Positions 33,174-41,746 are shown, numbered from the stretch's first letter. The stretch: DNA of 64,000 nucleotides from Pelotomaculum isophthalicicum JI (GCF_029478095.1 NZ_JAKOAV010000001.1:124001-188000), one strand, 5' to 3'. The notes: generated from the sequence alone by a model not told the origin. Made by a program: numbers and translations.

Positions 33174-34247
33174 TTAAGCTAAATCACCGGTTTTAGCTTG
33201 ATATATGCCATAAATCCTCTCACATTGATTATTCCCCAGGCTCTTAATTATATGGTTCATCATCAGGTTGTTATCAGCAACCTGAGATAACTCAATTGTA
33301 GATATCCCTATCCTGCGGGCTCGCCGGATAAATTCCAGGATGAGTGCCGCTTCCAGTCCTTTTAAACGGTGCTGAGGCAAGACGGCCAGGACCGCCAGCC
33401 GTAAGCTGGGCTGGCTGAATAATCTAGGGAAAGACGGTTTAATGATTGGATAAATACCTAAACAAAGACCGGCAGGTTCTTCGTCAATTTCGGCTACCAA
33501 AACCAGGCCCGGTTCGCAAACTCCATGAAGTTTCCGCCAGATTGCCGAGCCTTCACTTGCGGAAAGGGAGACGAAACCCCACCCATCGCTCATTGAACCG
33601 TTATGAATCCGGGAAAACATTTTACCTTCGTTATCTATGTCGTTAAAATTCACTTCTCTTAAACGCAGATTTTTAATCCTGCCGGCGGCGCGATTGGCCA
33701 CCCGGAGCAATTTATCCGGCAAGGGATTTCGTAAATTATAGCGATACGCGTAAAGATTTATTTCAGTATTAAAGCCACACCCTGTGAGAAGGTCTGCGTA
33801 ATAAGGAGGATTGTAGGGCATGCCGGGATGATGATTCCCCTTGAAGCCTTCAATCAACAAACCCAAACGTTCATGTGGGGACAAGTCCACCGGGCCGATT
33901 ATACGGGACATGCCATTTTCCAATAACCAGCGTGCCGCTGCTTTAAGCAGGGCCATAGTTGCCATGGGATCGTTCAACGATTCAAAATAGCCAAAAAAAC
34001 CGGTTTTTTTGACGGGGTAGTCGTGATGTATGCTTGCAGCTATCCTGCCAACCGGGTGCCCGTCCCTCAGAGCCAGGAATGGTTGGGCCGTAACCCTGCT
34101 AAATAGGGGATCAGTAAACTGGCGGCTTGACTGATCAAACCCGGGGAAAGAAGGAGCACTGAAAGTGCCATGGTATACCGCCCGGGGAAAGGTGTTAAAC
34201 GCTTTTATTTCATTTTGTCCGGACGCCGCGATTACTTCAACAGTCAA
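33174..34247 (-). CDS. GNAT-like acyltransferase of unknown substrate
   Basis: Protein of 357 residues that I read as a two-lobed GNAT-type protein: an N-lobe with GFFGYFESLNDPMATMALL and RIIGPVDLSPHERLGLLIEG, and a C-lobe with VAEIDEEPAGLCLG, AVLAVLPQHRLKGLEAALI (acetyl-CoA loop position) and ELSQVADNNLMMNHIIKSLG. Uncharacterised proteins of this kind occur in many bacteria. The start is TTG 34247, six bases after GGAGGT; ATG-like upstream readings lack a ribosome site. It diverges from the export operon at 34456. Substrate unknown. Confidence 0.65.
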   Translation of the reverse strand: MTVEVIAASGQNEIKAFNTFPRAVYHGTFSAPSFPGFDQSSRQFTDPLFSRVTAQPFLALRDGHPVGRIAASIHHDYPVKKTGFFGYFESLNDPMATMALLKAAARWLLENGMSRIIGPVDLSPHERLGLLIEGFKGNHHPGMPYNPPYYADLLTGCGFNTEINLYAYRYNLRNPLPDKLLRVANRAAGRIKNLRLREVNFNDIDNEGKMFSRIHNGSMSDGWGFVSLSASEGSAIWRKLHGVCEPGLVLVAEIDEEPAGLCLGIYPIIKPSFPRLFSQPSLRLAVLAVLPQHRLKGLEAALILEFIRRARRIGISTIELSQVADNNLMMNHIIKSLGNNQCERIYGIYQAKTGDLA

Positions 34248-34378
34248 GACAGCACCTCCGGTTTTTGTTAACAGATTATGCGGCACTGCTTGACAGTGGA
34301 ACATAAAATTTTATCACGTGATCCAGGGTAATGATGAAAATATTAGTTGCCGGACAATTGGACAAGTGGTATATTGAG

Positions 34379-34416
34379 AATAGGTAAACTGTAGTAGTAG
34401 CAATAGTTTACCTATT
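34379..34416. promoter_or_regulatory. Long palindrome before the HlyD-ABC operon, candidate TetR operator
   Basis: Perfect 12-base arms AATAGGTAAACT (34379-34390) and AGTTTACCTATT (34405-34416) with a 14-base centre, 40 bases before the HlyD start. A TetR-family regulator is the last gene of the operon, so autoregulation through this site is likely. The long spacer is wider than for many TetR operators, so two dimers may bind. Confidence 0.6.
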
Positions 34417-34455
34417 TGCTGCCAGTTAATTGATTAGCTGAAATGGGGGGTAAGC

Positions 34456-35439
34456 ATGAAAAGGAAAATAGCCATAGGGGTACTGTTGGTTCTGTTAAGT
34501 GCCGGCGCTTATTGGGGATACGTCAAGTATGGCAAAACACAACCGGCGGGTATCCAGGCAACCGGTACTATCGAGGCAACGAAGGTGCAGTTATGCGCTA
34601 AAGTACCCGGTACCCTCCAAAATGTGACAATTAATTCCGGCGATCCTGTGAAAAAAGGTCAACTTGTGGCGATAGTCGCCCGCAATGACTTGATTGCCCA
34701 GAAAGAGAGAGATGCGCTTGGCGTTCTAAAGGCCGAAGCGCAATTGGCAGATCTGACATCAGGCGCCAGATGGCAGGAAATAAAAGACGCTGAGATTGCT
34801 GTCAACATCGCCCGGACAAATTATGACAAAACCGATAAAGATTATCAAAGGGCTTTGGCGTTATTTCAAGCGCAGGCGATTTCCAAATCCGAAATAGAAA
34901 ACGCGGAAACAGCTTTGCGGCAAGCTAAAAACCAGGTGGATTCAGCCGAATCAAAACTAAGCTTGTTAGAATCCGGCAGCAGGCCGGAGCAGATTGAAGC
35001 AGCCAGAACTGAACTTGAGAGAAACAATGCAATCCTGAAGGCTTCAGAGGCGGCACTGGAAGATACCCGTGTGCTGAGCCCTATTGACGGGAGCGTTTTA
35101 ACTAAGAATTTTGAGGAAGGTGAATTTATTCAGGCCGGCGCTTCGGTGGCAACCGTTGTCAATACCAATGATATGTGGATAAAAATATATTTGCCCACTG
35201 ACGACCTGCCCAAAATAAAAATAGGGCGGCAGGTCGCCTTCACAGTGAGCGGGAGTGAGGAAAAATATACGGGAATAATTGAAGAAATCGCTACCAGTGG
35301 AGAGTATACGCCGAAAACCATTCAGACTAAAAAAGAACGCACCAATATTGTCTATGAGGTTAAAATTAGAATTAGTGACGAAAACGGCACATTAAAGCCG
35401 GGTATGCCTGCCGATGTCACCATTGATGAGCAGAGGTGA
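34456..35439 (+). CDS. HlyD/YbhG-like membrane fusion protein
   Basis: Adaptor subunit (327 residues) of an ABC exporter. One N-terminal membrane helix (IAIGVLLVLLSAGAYWGYV), two half-lipoyl segments (about 40-80 and 205-235, with LSPIDGSVLTKNF), a coiled-coil hairpin between them (AQLADL...LSLLESGS) and a C-terminal beta domain. Order HlyD-ABC-ABC-permease-TetR mirrors E. coli ybhG-ybhF-ybhS with the ybiH/cecR regulator. ATG 34456 follows ATGGGGGGTAAGC. Confidence 0.88.
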   Translation: MKRKIAIGVLLVLLSAGAYWGYVKYGKTQPAGIQATGTIEATKVQLCAKVPGTLQNVTINSGDPVKKGQLVAIVARNDLIAQKERDALGVLKAEAQLADLTSGARWQEIKDAEIAVNIARTNYDKTDKDYQRALALFQAQAISKSEIENAETALRQAKNQVDSAESKLSLLESGSRPEQIEAARTELERNNAILKASEAALEDTRVLSPIDGSVLTKNFEEGEFIQAGASVATVVNTNDMWIKIYLPTDDLPKIKIGRQVAFTVSGSEEKYTGIIEEIATSGEYTPKTIQTKKERTNIVYEVKIRISDENGTLKPGMPADVTIDEQR

Positions 35440-35444
35440 CGGTG

Positions 35445-36347
35445 ATGGAGCAAGTGAACATTGATAACATAATTGAAACAGAATCATTGACAAAAGTGTT
35501 TGGTGACCTGACAGCAGTCAGTGGCGTTACCTTAAAGGTTGCCAAGGGCGACATTTGGGGTCTGGTGGGGCCTGACGGCGCCGGCAAAACCACCCTGATG
35601 CGCATGTTTTGCGGCTTAATCGAACCTAATAGCGGCAGGATTACCCGGACAGGTGACAGCTTTGGCTATATGCCTCAAAAATTTAGTCTTTACGGTGATT
35701 TGACAGTTGCGGAAAATATCAATTTTTTTGGCGCCCTGTACAAAATAGACAGCAAAACGATCCGCCGGCGTTCCGACGAAATACTGGAGATAACTGATTT
35801 AGCCGGCTTTAAATCACGGTTTGCCGACGACCTTTCCGGGGGAATGAAACAAAAACTGGCCCTGACTTGCGCTCTATTGGCCAGGCCCGCCTTATTGATT
35901 CTTGATGAGCCGACCTACGGAGTTGACCCGGAATCCCGCAAAGAATTCTGGAAAATTTTATACGAGCTGAATAAAGAAGGAGTCACGATTGTCGTTTCTA
36001 CCCCATACATGGATGAAGCGGAACTATGTAAGAAAGTTGCTTTAATGAGCAGGGGAATAATTATGTCGACCGGTGATCCCGGCAGTTTAAAAAAGAGTTT
36101 TCCATACGGAATCCTGGAACTGAAGGCGAGTGCGCGGGATCTGGACTTCATCAACGACCTTCCGGAAGTGGTTGACGGCGATTTTTACGGCGATAAGTAC
36201 CATGTGGCAGTGTATGATGTAGAACAAGCAAAAGCCGCCATCATAAATTTGCTTTCGGAAAAGAAAGTGGCAATCCATTACATAAGGCAGATACCGCCCT
36301 CAATGGAGGATGTTTTCGTAGCTATGACAAAAGAAGAGGTGGTTTAA
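35445..36347 (+). CDS. ABC transporter ATP-binding protein, first of two
   Basis: ABC ATPase of 300 residues: Walker A GPDGAGKTT, Q-loop MPQKFSLYGDLTV, signature LSGGMKQK, Walker B ALLILDEPTYGVDP, H-loop replaced by STPYMDEAE (Thr-Pro rather than Thr-His). The missing H-loop His suggests this is the weak or regulatory site of a heterodimer with the next gene. It matches the N-terminal half of YbhF. ATG 35445 is five bases after AGAGGTG. It ends on the A of the next ATG. Confidence 0.9.
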   Translation: MEQVNIDNIIETESLTKVFGDLTAVSGVTLKVAKGDIWGLVGPDGAGKTTLMRMFCGLIEPNSGRITRTGDSFGYMPQKFSLYGDLTVAENINFFGALYKIDSKTIRRRSDEILEITDLAGFKSRFADDLSGGMKQKLALTCALLARPALLILDEPTYGVDPESRKEFWKILYELNKEGVTIVVSTPYMDEAELCKKVALMSRGIIMSTGDPGSLKKSFPYGILELKASARDLDFINDLPEVVDGDFYGDKYHVAVYDVEQAKAAIINLLSEKKVAIHYIRQIPPSMEDVFVAMTKEEVV

Positions 36348-37264
36348 TGGAATACGCGGTAACCACCCATGATCTTACCAGAATGTTTGGTTCTTTTACC
36401 GCTGTCGACAGAATCAACATTAACATCAGGCCGGGAGAAATATACGGCTTTTTAGGGCCTAACGGTTCCGGAAAGACGACCACGATGAGAATGCTGTGCG
36501 GGCTGTTGGAGCCCACTTCTGGCTCCGGTTCCGTGCTTGGTTATGACCTCGCCCATGAATCGGAAAAAATCAAGCAAAATATTGGCTATATGTCTCAGAA
36601 ATTCAGCCTGTATGACGACTTGACCGTTTATGAAAACCTGGTGTTCTACGCGGGGATGTACAGTATCCCATATCACGAGCGTAAAAAAAGGATTGCTGAA
36701 ATGGTTGAGATGGCCTTGCTGGTTGGCAAGGAAAGTGAGTTGCCGGCAAATCTGAGCGGCGGGTTGAAGCAACGGCTAGCCCTTGGGTGCGCTATTATGT
36801 CCCGCCCTTCTATATTGTTCCTGGACGAACCTACCAGCGGGGTCAGCCCGACCAGCAGGCGAATGTTTTTTAAAATTATTCAAAAGCTGGCGAACGAGGG
36901 AACAACGGTTATGGTCACTACTCATTTTATGGATGAAGCGGAAAGGTGCCATAACATTGCTTTCATTTCCGGGGGGAGCCTGATTGCCAACGACACGCCG
37001 GACAACTTGAAAAATAAAGTGATTGAAGGTTGCATGGTCGAAGTGGACCTGCCGGACGCCATGGACCGAATGAAAGATCTGGAGTCGCTGCCCTTTGTGA
37101 AAGAATGCTCCATCCATGGGCCGCTGCTGCACGTGCTGCTTGATTCCGAGAAAAATGTCGCGGCATTTGACCGGTATACCGGAGTGAAAGCCAGAGTGAT
37201 CACACCTTCTCTGGAAGATGTATTCATAACCCTGGCTAAGTTGAAAAGAAAGCAGGAATCTTAA
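36347..37264 (+). CDS. ABC transporter ATP-binding protein, second of two
   Basis: ABC ATPase of 305 residues with complete motifs: Walker A GPNGSGKTT, Q-loop MSQKFSLYDDLTV, signature LSGGLKQR, Walker B SILFLDEPTSGVSP, H-loop VTTHFMDEAE. It matches the C-terminal half of YbhF, which is one fused protein in E. coli but two genes here. One-base overlap with the previous gene and no gap before the permease show tight coupling. Confidence 0.92.
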   Translation: MEYAVTTHDLTRMFGSFTAVDRININIRPGEIYGFLGPNGSGKTTTMRMLCGLLEPTSGSGSVLGYDLAHESEKIKQNIGYMSQKFSLYDDLTVYENLVFYAGMYSIPYHERKKRIAEMVEMALLVGKESELPANLSGGLKQRLALGCAIMSRPSILFLDEPTSGVSPTSRRMFFKIIQKLANEGTTVMVTTHFMDEAERCHNIAFISGGSLIANDTPDNLKNKVIEGCMVEVDLPDAMDRMKDLESLPFVKECSIHGPLLHVLLDSEKNVAAFDRYTGVKARVITPSLEDVFITLAKLKRKQES

Positions 37265-38374
37265 ATGAGCAGAATACTGGCGATCTTGAAGAAAGAGTTT
37301 TTACAGATGAAAAGGGACCGGTTGACGCTCGGCATGGTCTTCATGCTCCCATTGGTGCAGTTGCTGCTCTTTGGTTATGCCATTCAGACTGAAGTGAAGC
37401 ATATATCCACGGTTGTTTTTGACCAGTCCATGTCCATTGAAAGCAGGGACCTTCTGGATTCTTTCAGTTCTTCAGGGTACTTTGATATTACCTCCACAGC
37501 GAAAGGATATGCGGAAATAACGGAAATGATTGACAGCGGCAAGGCCAAGGCGGGAATCATTTTTCCGCCTGATTTTGCGGAAAAGCTGCGCAGGGGTGAG
37601 ACGGCGCCGGTACAGGTGCTGGTGGACGCCAGCGACAGTATGGTGTCTAATTCCGCTATTGCCATAGCCAACTCGATAGGGCTGTTAAAATCGCAAAAAA
37701 TCATTATGCAGAAGACCGGCGTGCAAAGCCTGCCTTATGATATCAGGGTGCGCCCATGGTATAACCCCGACGGCATTACCGCTTATTATATGGTTCCCGC
37801 CATCCTGGGGATTATTGTGACTATGACCATGGTTATGATGACCTCAATGGGAATAGTCCGGGAACGTGAAAAGGGTACCCTGGAGCAGCTTATGGTTACC
37901 CCGGTGAGGTCGTATGAGTTGATGATCGGCAAAGTAATTCCTTATATTGCCCTCGGTTACCTGCAGATCACCGTTGCTCTCCTGATGGGCGGTATTGTTT
38001 TTGGAGTGCCCATACGGGGCAGCATATTGGAGCTTTATTTGTTAACATTGTTTTTCATCACGGCATCACTGGGAATCGGCATATTTATTTCAAACATAGC
38101 GAGAAATCAGATGCAGGCTTTTCAGATGTCTTTCTTTGTTTTCCTGCCGAGTATCATGCTGTCCGGCTTCATGTTTCCCCGGGAAGCCATGCCCTCAATA
38201 ATCCAGTACATTGGGAATGTATTTCCTCTGACATTTTACCTGACAATTATCCGGGGAATCGTATTAAAAGGGATCGGTTTCCGGTATTTAATGCCCCAAG
38301 TTATGTCGTTGCTTATTTTTTCGATAATTATGATGACCTTGAGCATTATCAAGTTTAAGAAAAAAATTGCCTGA
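37265..38374 (+). CDS. ABC-2 type permease (YbhS/YbhR-like)
   Basis: Permease of 369 residues: one N-terminal helix, a large extracytoplasmic domain (about 45-170) and five C-terminal helices, with MTSMGIVREREKGTLEQLMV, the ABC-2 coupling motif. E. coli has two permeases (YbhS, YbhR); only one is present here, so it probably works as a homodimer. The ATG follows the stop of the ATPase directly. Typical substrates of this family are drugs or cations, not known here. Confidence 0.92.
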   Translation: MSRILAILKKEFLQMKRDRLTLGMVFMLPLVQLLLFGYAIQTEVKHISTVVFDQSMSIESRDLLDSFSSSGYFDITSTAKGYAEITEMIDSGKAKAGIIFPPDFAEKLRRGETAPVQVLVDASDSMVSNSAIAIANSIGLLKSQKIIMQKTGVQSLPYDIRVRPWYNPDGITAYYMVPAILGIIVTMTMVMMTSMGIVREREKGTLEQLMVTPVRSYELMIGKVIPYIALGYLQITVALLMGGIVFGVPIRGSILELYLLTLFFITASLGIGIFISNIARNQMQAFQMSFFVFLPSIMLSGFMFPREAMPSIIQYIGNVFPLTFYLTIIRGIVLKGIGFRYLMPQVMSLLIFSIIMMTLSIIKFKKKIA

Positions 38375-38398
38375 AATACAGCCTGGGTGGTGTATAGA

Positions 38399-38962
38399 AT
38401 GGACTACAAGCGAAGAATTTTAACTGCCTTTAATGAATTGGCCTTGCAGCGGGGATTTTCCGGCGTTACGATGGACGAGTTGGCAACCCGGGCCGGAGTC
38501 AGTAAAAGGACTATTTACCGTTACTTTAATAGTAAAGAAGAAATAATTGACACGTTGCTGAATGATATTTTAAGTGGTTTTGAACAAAAAATCCTACAGA
38601 TGTTGGATTCTTGTGAAAATCCGGTGGAAAAGATATCAAATATTATTAAAATAGTCCCAAGGATAACCGAGAAGCTCACTCCGGCGGCTCTTCATGATTT
38701 GCATAAGTATTACCCTCATCTTTGGGAGAAAATCGAACAGTTTCGGGCAAGACGGATTCAGCATTTATTCGATGATCTCCTATTAAACAATAAATACCGT
38801 TGTTTTAAGTCCGTAAATCCGAAAATATTCACTACAGCGTTGCTGGCCAGTATCAGGTCGGTGGTTAACCCGGCTTTTATTATAGACAACAACTTATCCG
38901 TGGAAGAAACAATTCAGACATTATTCACTATTTTTTTGTCAGGTATTGTGTTGGAGGAATGA
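38399..38962 (+). CDS. TetR-family transcriptional regulator
   Basis: Regulator of 187 residues with an N-terminal TetR helix-turn-helix (FSGVTMDELATRAGVSKRTI followed by YRYFNSKEEII) and a helical ligand domain. Last gene of the HlyD-ABC operon; probable repressor acting on the palindrome at 34379-34416. I chose ATG 38399 after GGGTGGTG over GTG 38387. It ends five bases from the convergent gene. Confidence 0.92.
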   Translation: MDYKRRILTAFNELALQRGFSGVTMDELATRAGVSKRTIYRYFNSKEEIIDTLLNDILSGFEQKILQMLDSCENPVEKISNIIKIVPRITEKLTPAALHDLHKYYPHLWEKIEQFRARRIQHLFDDLLLNNKYRCFKSVNPKIFTTALLASIRSVVNPAFIIDNNLSVEETIQTLFTIFLSGIVLEE

Positions 38963-38967
38963 AGTCA

Positions 38968-40353
38968 TCATTCTTTCCGCTCTTTTTCCTCGCGTAATTT
39001 TTGTCTAACGTCAGTCCAAAGGTCTCTGGTTTGGTTAATAATCATTGGAAACATTGATTTTGCCGGGTGTCTCAAGACACGGTCCAGCCATTTTGCCGAT
39101 TCTCTGATATTACCCGTATTCAGGTTTAATACACCCAGCAAGTAAGCTGTATTTATCTCCGCCTTTGCGGAAAAATCTTCTTTTTCAAAAGCCAGCGAAA
39201 GGCTTGCCAAGGCTCTTTCAATATATTTCCGTTCTTGTTCGCCTTCATCTTTAAACCTGTAGAACCAGGCAATTTTTAAATACATCATGCCCATCTGGGA
39301 TTTTTTGACGGCCCTGCCCTGGAGGCAGTAAATAGCCAACAGGAAAGTTTCTATAGCGTCTTCCAAACTACGGACCCCACTATAGTCTTTTAATTTATTA
39401 TTCTGCCAGAATGTCATCAGGCGCGATTTTATTTCTTCCGACTGTTCTTTTTTTAAGCGCATTCCTTGGATCTCTTCGTTATAGGTAAAGCCACAAATAG
39501 GACAAACACTCATTTCATAATAAATCGGATTAATATACTTGTGGTGTTGACAGAAATCATAATCCATCTTCACGGATTGAACGTATTTTGACAAAGCTTT
39601 CGGTGTTTCGAATTTAGCGTTGCAAATTGGACAAACGGCTTTTTTATAATACAACATTTCTTTTTGCTCAATCTCTTTTTTGGCGTCTGCCTTATCATCT
39701 TCCTCATCAGCATGTTCGACATCGTTTAAATGCTGTTCCAATATATCCGCGAAACCGTTTTCCTCTTTTTCTTCCGGGGCATACGTATCTTTTTTAACGC
39801 TGAATTCTTTTGTTTCCTTGGTTAACTGCTCTTGTCGCTCGTCATTGAACTGTACGGGTATATTGGCGGCGGTAATCTGGTTTTGGTCGGTACCCTGGTT
39901 AGTTAACTTGCGGTTGGTTTCAATTAATATTTTATTTCGGATATTTGATTGTCGAAGTCTTTTGCTTAAAGTTTCAATTATTTTTACAGCTGCTCTCGGG
40001 TTATCATCTAGAAATTCTAGAAAGTCTTTTCGTTCCAGACTAAAAATAATTGATTTTTCTAATGTCCTGGCGCAGGCTGAGCGATATCCGCCGTCTAACA
40101 GACTCATTTCCCCAAAAAAATCTGACGGTTCAAGTGTTTGGATAGCCATTTCCTGTCCAGTGGTCGATTTTGCATATATTAAAACTTTTCCTGATATGAT
40201 TAGGTATAAGCTTGAACCTTGCTCTCCTTCAGAAAATATATCTGTATTTTCTTCGAAACGCTCTAGGCGCATTTTTTTAACCAAGTCTTGTAAAGGATAG
40301 TTTATGTCTTTAAAAAAAGGTATCTTCTTTAAAATGCTTTCAAGAGCATCCAT
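38968..40353 (-). CDS. Cyclic nucleotide-binding domain fused to DUF2225
   Basis: Protein of 461 residues. N-terminal CRP-type cyclic-nucleotide-binding domain (about 10-125) with the phosphate-cassette-like SDFFGEMSLLDGGYRSACAR; then an acidic, Lys/Glu-rich linker (about 160-230); then DUF2225 with two CPIC zinc-knuckle pairs (AVCPICNAKFETPK, MSVCPICGFTYNEE) and a helical TPR-like C-terminus. There is no DNA-binding helix-turn-helix, so it is not a CRP regulator. The fusion suggests a nucleotide-gated scaffold. ATG 40353 is chosen because GTG 40365 touches the AAAGGTGG site. Confidence 0.85.
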   Translation of the reverse strand: MDALESILKKIPFFKDINYPLQDLVKKMRLERFEENTDIFSEGEQGSSLYLIISGKVLIYAKSTTGQEMAIQTLEPSDFFGEMSLLDGGYRSACARTLEKSIIFSLERKDFLEFLDDNPRAAVKIIETLSKRLRQSNIRNKILIETNRKLTNQGTDQNQITAANIPVQFNDERQEQLTKETKEFSVKKDTYAPEEKEENGFADILEQHLNDVEHADEEDDKADAKKEIEQKEMLYYKKAVCPICNAKFETPKALSKYVQSVKMDYDFCQHHKYINPIYYEMSVCPICGFTYNEEIQGMRLKKEQSEEIKSRLMTFWQNNKLKDYSGVRSLEDAIETFLLAIYCLQGRAVKKSQMGMMYLKIAWFYRFKDEGEQERKYIERALASLSLAFEKEDFSAKAEINTAYLLGVLNLNTGNIRESAKWLDRVLRHPAKSMFPMIINQTRDLWTDVRQKLREEKERKE

Positions 40354-40502
40354 GTATGATTTCACCCACCTTTAAGATTTCAGTTAATATTCTATACTAC
40401 CAAAATATCAATTGAAAGGAATTTTTACTTATTGCAAAGGTGGATTTTTTTCTCAGCTAAAATAACTGTGTTCCCGCATAATATCCATGAATTAAAAACA
40501 AT

Positions 40503-40535
40503 AAAAAAAATTCCCTGTATTATGGAATAGGGAAT
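40503..40535 (-). terminator. Terminator of the 75-aa membrane protein gene
   Basis: Read on the minus strand: ATTCCCT, a 12-base loop, AGGGAAT and then a run of eight T. It lies 160 bases beyond the stop of the small gene at 40696-40923. Confidence 0.75.
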
Positions 40536-40640
40536 GGTGGGGAGAAAGCCCCTCTAGATGGGTGATTATATTAAAGGAGGTATTAAAAATAATTATAATT
40601 ATTTTTAATTATCCTACATGAGAAAAATTTCCCAATTTTT

Positions 40641-40656
40641 TAGGACTTTAGTCCTA
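40641..40656. repeat. Perfect palindrome TAGGACTTTAGTCCTA
   Basis: Sixteen-base perfect dyad downstream of the small membrane gene. A related dyad, CAGGACTATGGTCCTA, is at 41112-41127 on the other side of that gene and its riboswitch. Regulator site or hairpin; function unknown. Confidence 0.5.
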
Positions 40657-40695
40657 AATTGCAGTAACCTTAATGTTTATTAGTTACAATAACAC

Positions 40696-40923
40696 TTAGT
40701 TATGACTAACTTCTTTTTTCATCCAATCAGTGATGTTGACGGTATACTCTTTTTCGCTGAAGCGGGATAAAAACTTGTTAGATGAATCGTCGAAACCCAT
40801 CATTAAATAAAGGGCGACTCCAGCGGCCAGCATTGGAGTGTTATATTTTATCAGAATAAATATGGTTATGAAAGGTAAAATGAAGTATAGAACTTTTGGG
40901 TAAAATGTTTTTATATAACGCAT
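40696..40923 (-). CDS. Small membrane protein (75 aa) under c-di-GMP riboswitch
   Basis: Protein with two adjoining hydrophobic segments (about 10-28 and 30-43) and a charged C-terminal tail (FSEKEYTVNITDWMKKEVSH). ATG 40923 is eight bases after AAGGGG. No family recognised. Its leader is a c-di-GMP-I riboswitch (40955-41045), so its expression should follow the cellular c-di-GMP level, placing it with motility, adhesion or surface functions. It has its own terminator. Confidence 0.65.
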   Translation of the reverse strand: MRYIKTFYPKVLYFILPFITIFILIKYNTPMLAAGVALYLMMGFDDSSNKFLSRFSEKEYTVNITDWMKKEVSHN

Positions 40924-40954
40924 ATACTACCCCTTCTTTGTAAAGGAATCCCGG

Positions 40955-41045
40955 GGTTACTGGTAACCCGGCTATCATGGTACTACACGATACTTTAGAC
41001 CCGTGGCTTTGCGTCCATAGTTTTCACTATGTTTGCCTTTTTCAG
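40955..41045 (-). ncRNA. Cyclic di-GMP-I riboswitch (GEMM motif)
   Basis: On the minus strand the aptamer reads GGCAAAC, then the stem CATAGT-GAAA-ACTATG with a GNRA-type tetraloop, then GGACGCAAAGCCACGGGTCT, and later GATAGCCGGGTTACC. These are the conserved GEMM-I blocks that bind c-di-GMP. It is followed by a GGGTTAC/GTAACCC hairpin that can serve as expression platform, then AAGGGG and ATG 40923 of the small membrane protein. No T-run follows the platform, so translational control is likelier than termination. Confidence 0.9.
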
Positions 41046-41112
41046 TTTGCGTTGTTACTATATTATAACAGCTATTTAAAATAAGAAAATGTGAAAGGAG
41101 AACTATTATCAC

Positions 41113-41126
41113 AGGACTATGGTCCT
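41113..41126. repeat. Palindrome AGGACT-AT-GGTCCT followed by T-run
   Basis: Dyad related to the one at 40641-40656, here followed by ATTTTTTA, so it may act as a weak plus-strand terminator or as a regulator site upstream of the riboswitch promoter. Confidence 0.45.
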
Positions 41127-41287
41127 ATTTTTTACGACATTCAGGTAGGAAAAACCGTATAAAATGTCAAAATCAATTGTTTGTACAATAGGGGCAACAT
41201 TGAAGCATACTGTGTGAATATCTTCATAATTATCACATGACAATTCAATCAAGAAAGGATTTACCGTAACCTAGTATTGGAGGCAAG

Positions 41288-41316
41288 TTGACTTTAACTA
41301 CTTGTTCGGATAAAAT
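41288..41316 (+). promoter_or_regulatory. Promoter of tRNA-Thr
   Basis: TTGACT (41288-41293) and TAAAAT (41311-41316) with an ideal 17-base spacer, about 40 bases before the tRNA. Confidence 0.75.
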
Positions 41317-41357
41317 ATTAAATGCGCTAGTTGTTAACTAAAAATTTATTTAATTAA

Positions 41358-41432
41358 GCTGATGTGGCTCAGGGGTAGAGCAGCGCACTCGTAATGCGCA
41401 GGTCGTGGGTTCAAATCCCACCATCAGCTCCA
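41358..41432 (+). tRNA. tRNA-Thr (anticodon CGT)
   Basis: Cloverleaf with acceptor GCTGATG / CATCAGC, D arm GGCTCAGGGGTAGAGC, anticodon arm GCGCA-CTCGTAA-TGCGC (anticodon CGT at 41390-41392, reading ACG), T arm GTGGGTTCAAATCCCAC and an encoded CCA end. It stands alone with its own promoter and terminator. Confidence 0.97.
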
Positions 41433-41442
41433 AGAAAATCAA

Positions 41443-41474
41443 GGCCTCCGGGGTTTTAGCTGGAGGCTGTTTTA
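41443..41474 (+). terminator. Terminator after tRNA-Thr
   Basis: GCCTCC (41444-41449) pairs with GGAGGC (41462-41467), followed by TGTTTTATT. The left part AAAATCAAGGCCTCCGGGG recurs in the terminator at 42708. Confidence 0.8.
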
Positions 41475-41535
41475 TTAATGACCCTAATGTCTCCTGGTAC
41501 GCCTTACCTTTTTAACATCTTTCACCTCTCTTTGC

Positions 41536-41612
41536 CCGTCTTTAAGGCGGGCTTTTTCTACAGTCCAACCGAAAAACAAAAACCCAGCCCATTGATGGAC
41601 CGGGTTTTTGCC
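41536..41612 (+). terminator. Two further terminators
   Basis: GCCCG-TCTTTAAGG-CGGGC followed by five T (about 41537-41560), and AAAACCC / GGGTTTTT with inner CCAT/ATGG (about 41576-41610). No gene is evident between them; only a nine-codon frame with a good ribosome site follows at about 41623. Confidence 0.6.
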
Positions 41613-41746
41613 AAGGAGGTCTATGGAACAAAAGGAGCAACTGTTAATATAACTTATGCTGCTAGATTAATTTGGGTGCATAACCATTGATTAACACATA
41701 AATCATTGCCTGCATATTATATAAAAAAGCAAAAGGGGTGATTCTT

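Larger units (their letters stand above)
40366..40695. other. Intergenic region with minus-strand terminator and AGGACT palindrome
   Basis: Holds the terminator of the small minus-strand gene (40503-40535), a plus-strand AAAGGAGGT without a following ORF (40574-40582) and the palindrome at 40641-40656. No further gene seen. Confidence 0.5.

Noticed and set aside
41358-41432. tRNA-Thr as an integration site for a mobile element
   Set aside because: No integrase gene and no repeated tRNA 3' end were found in the following sequence.
41478-41690. A 70-codon ORF after tRNA-Thr
   Set aside because: It runs across two terminators and has no start signal.
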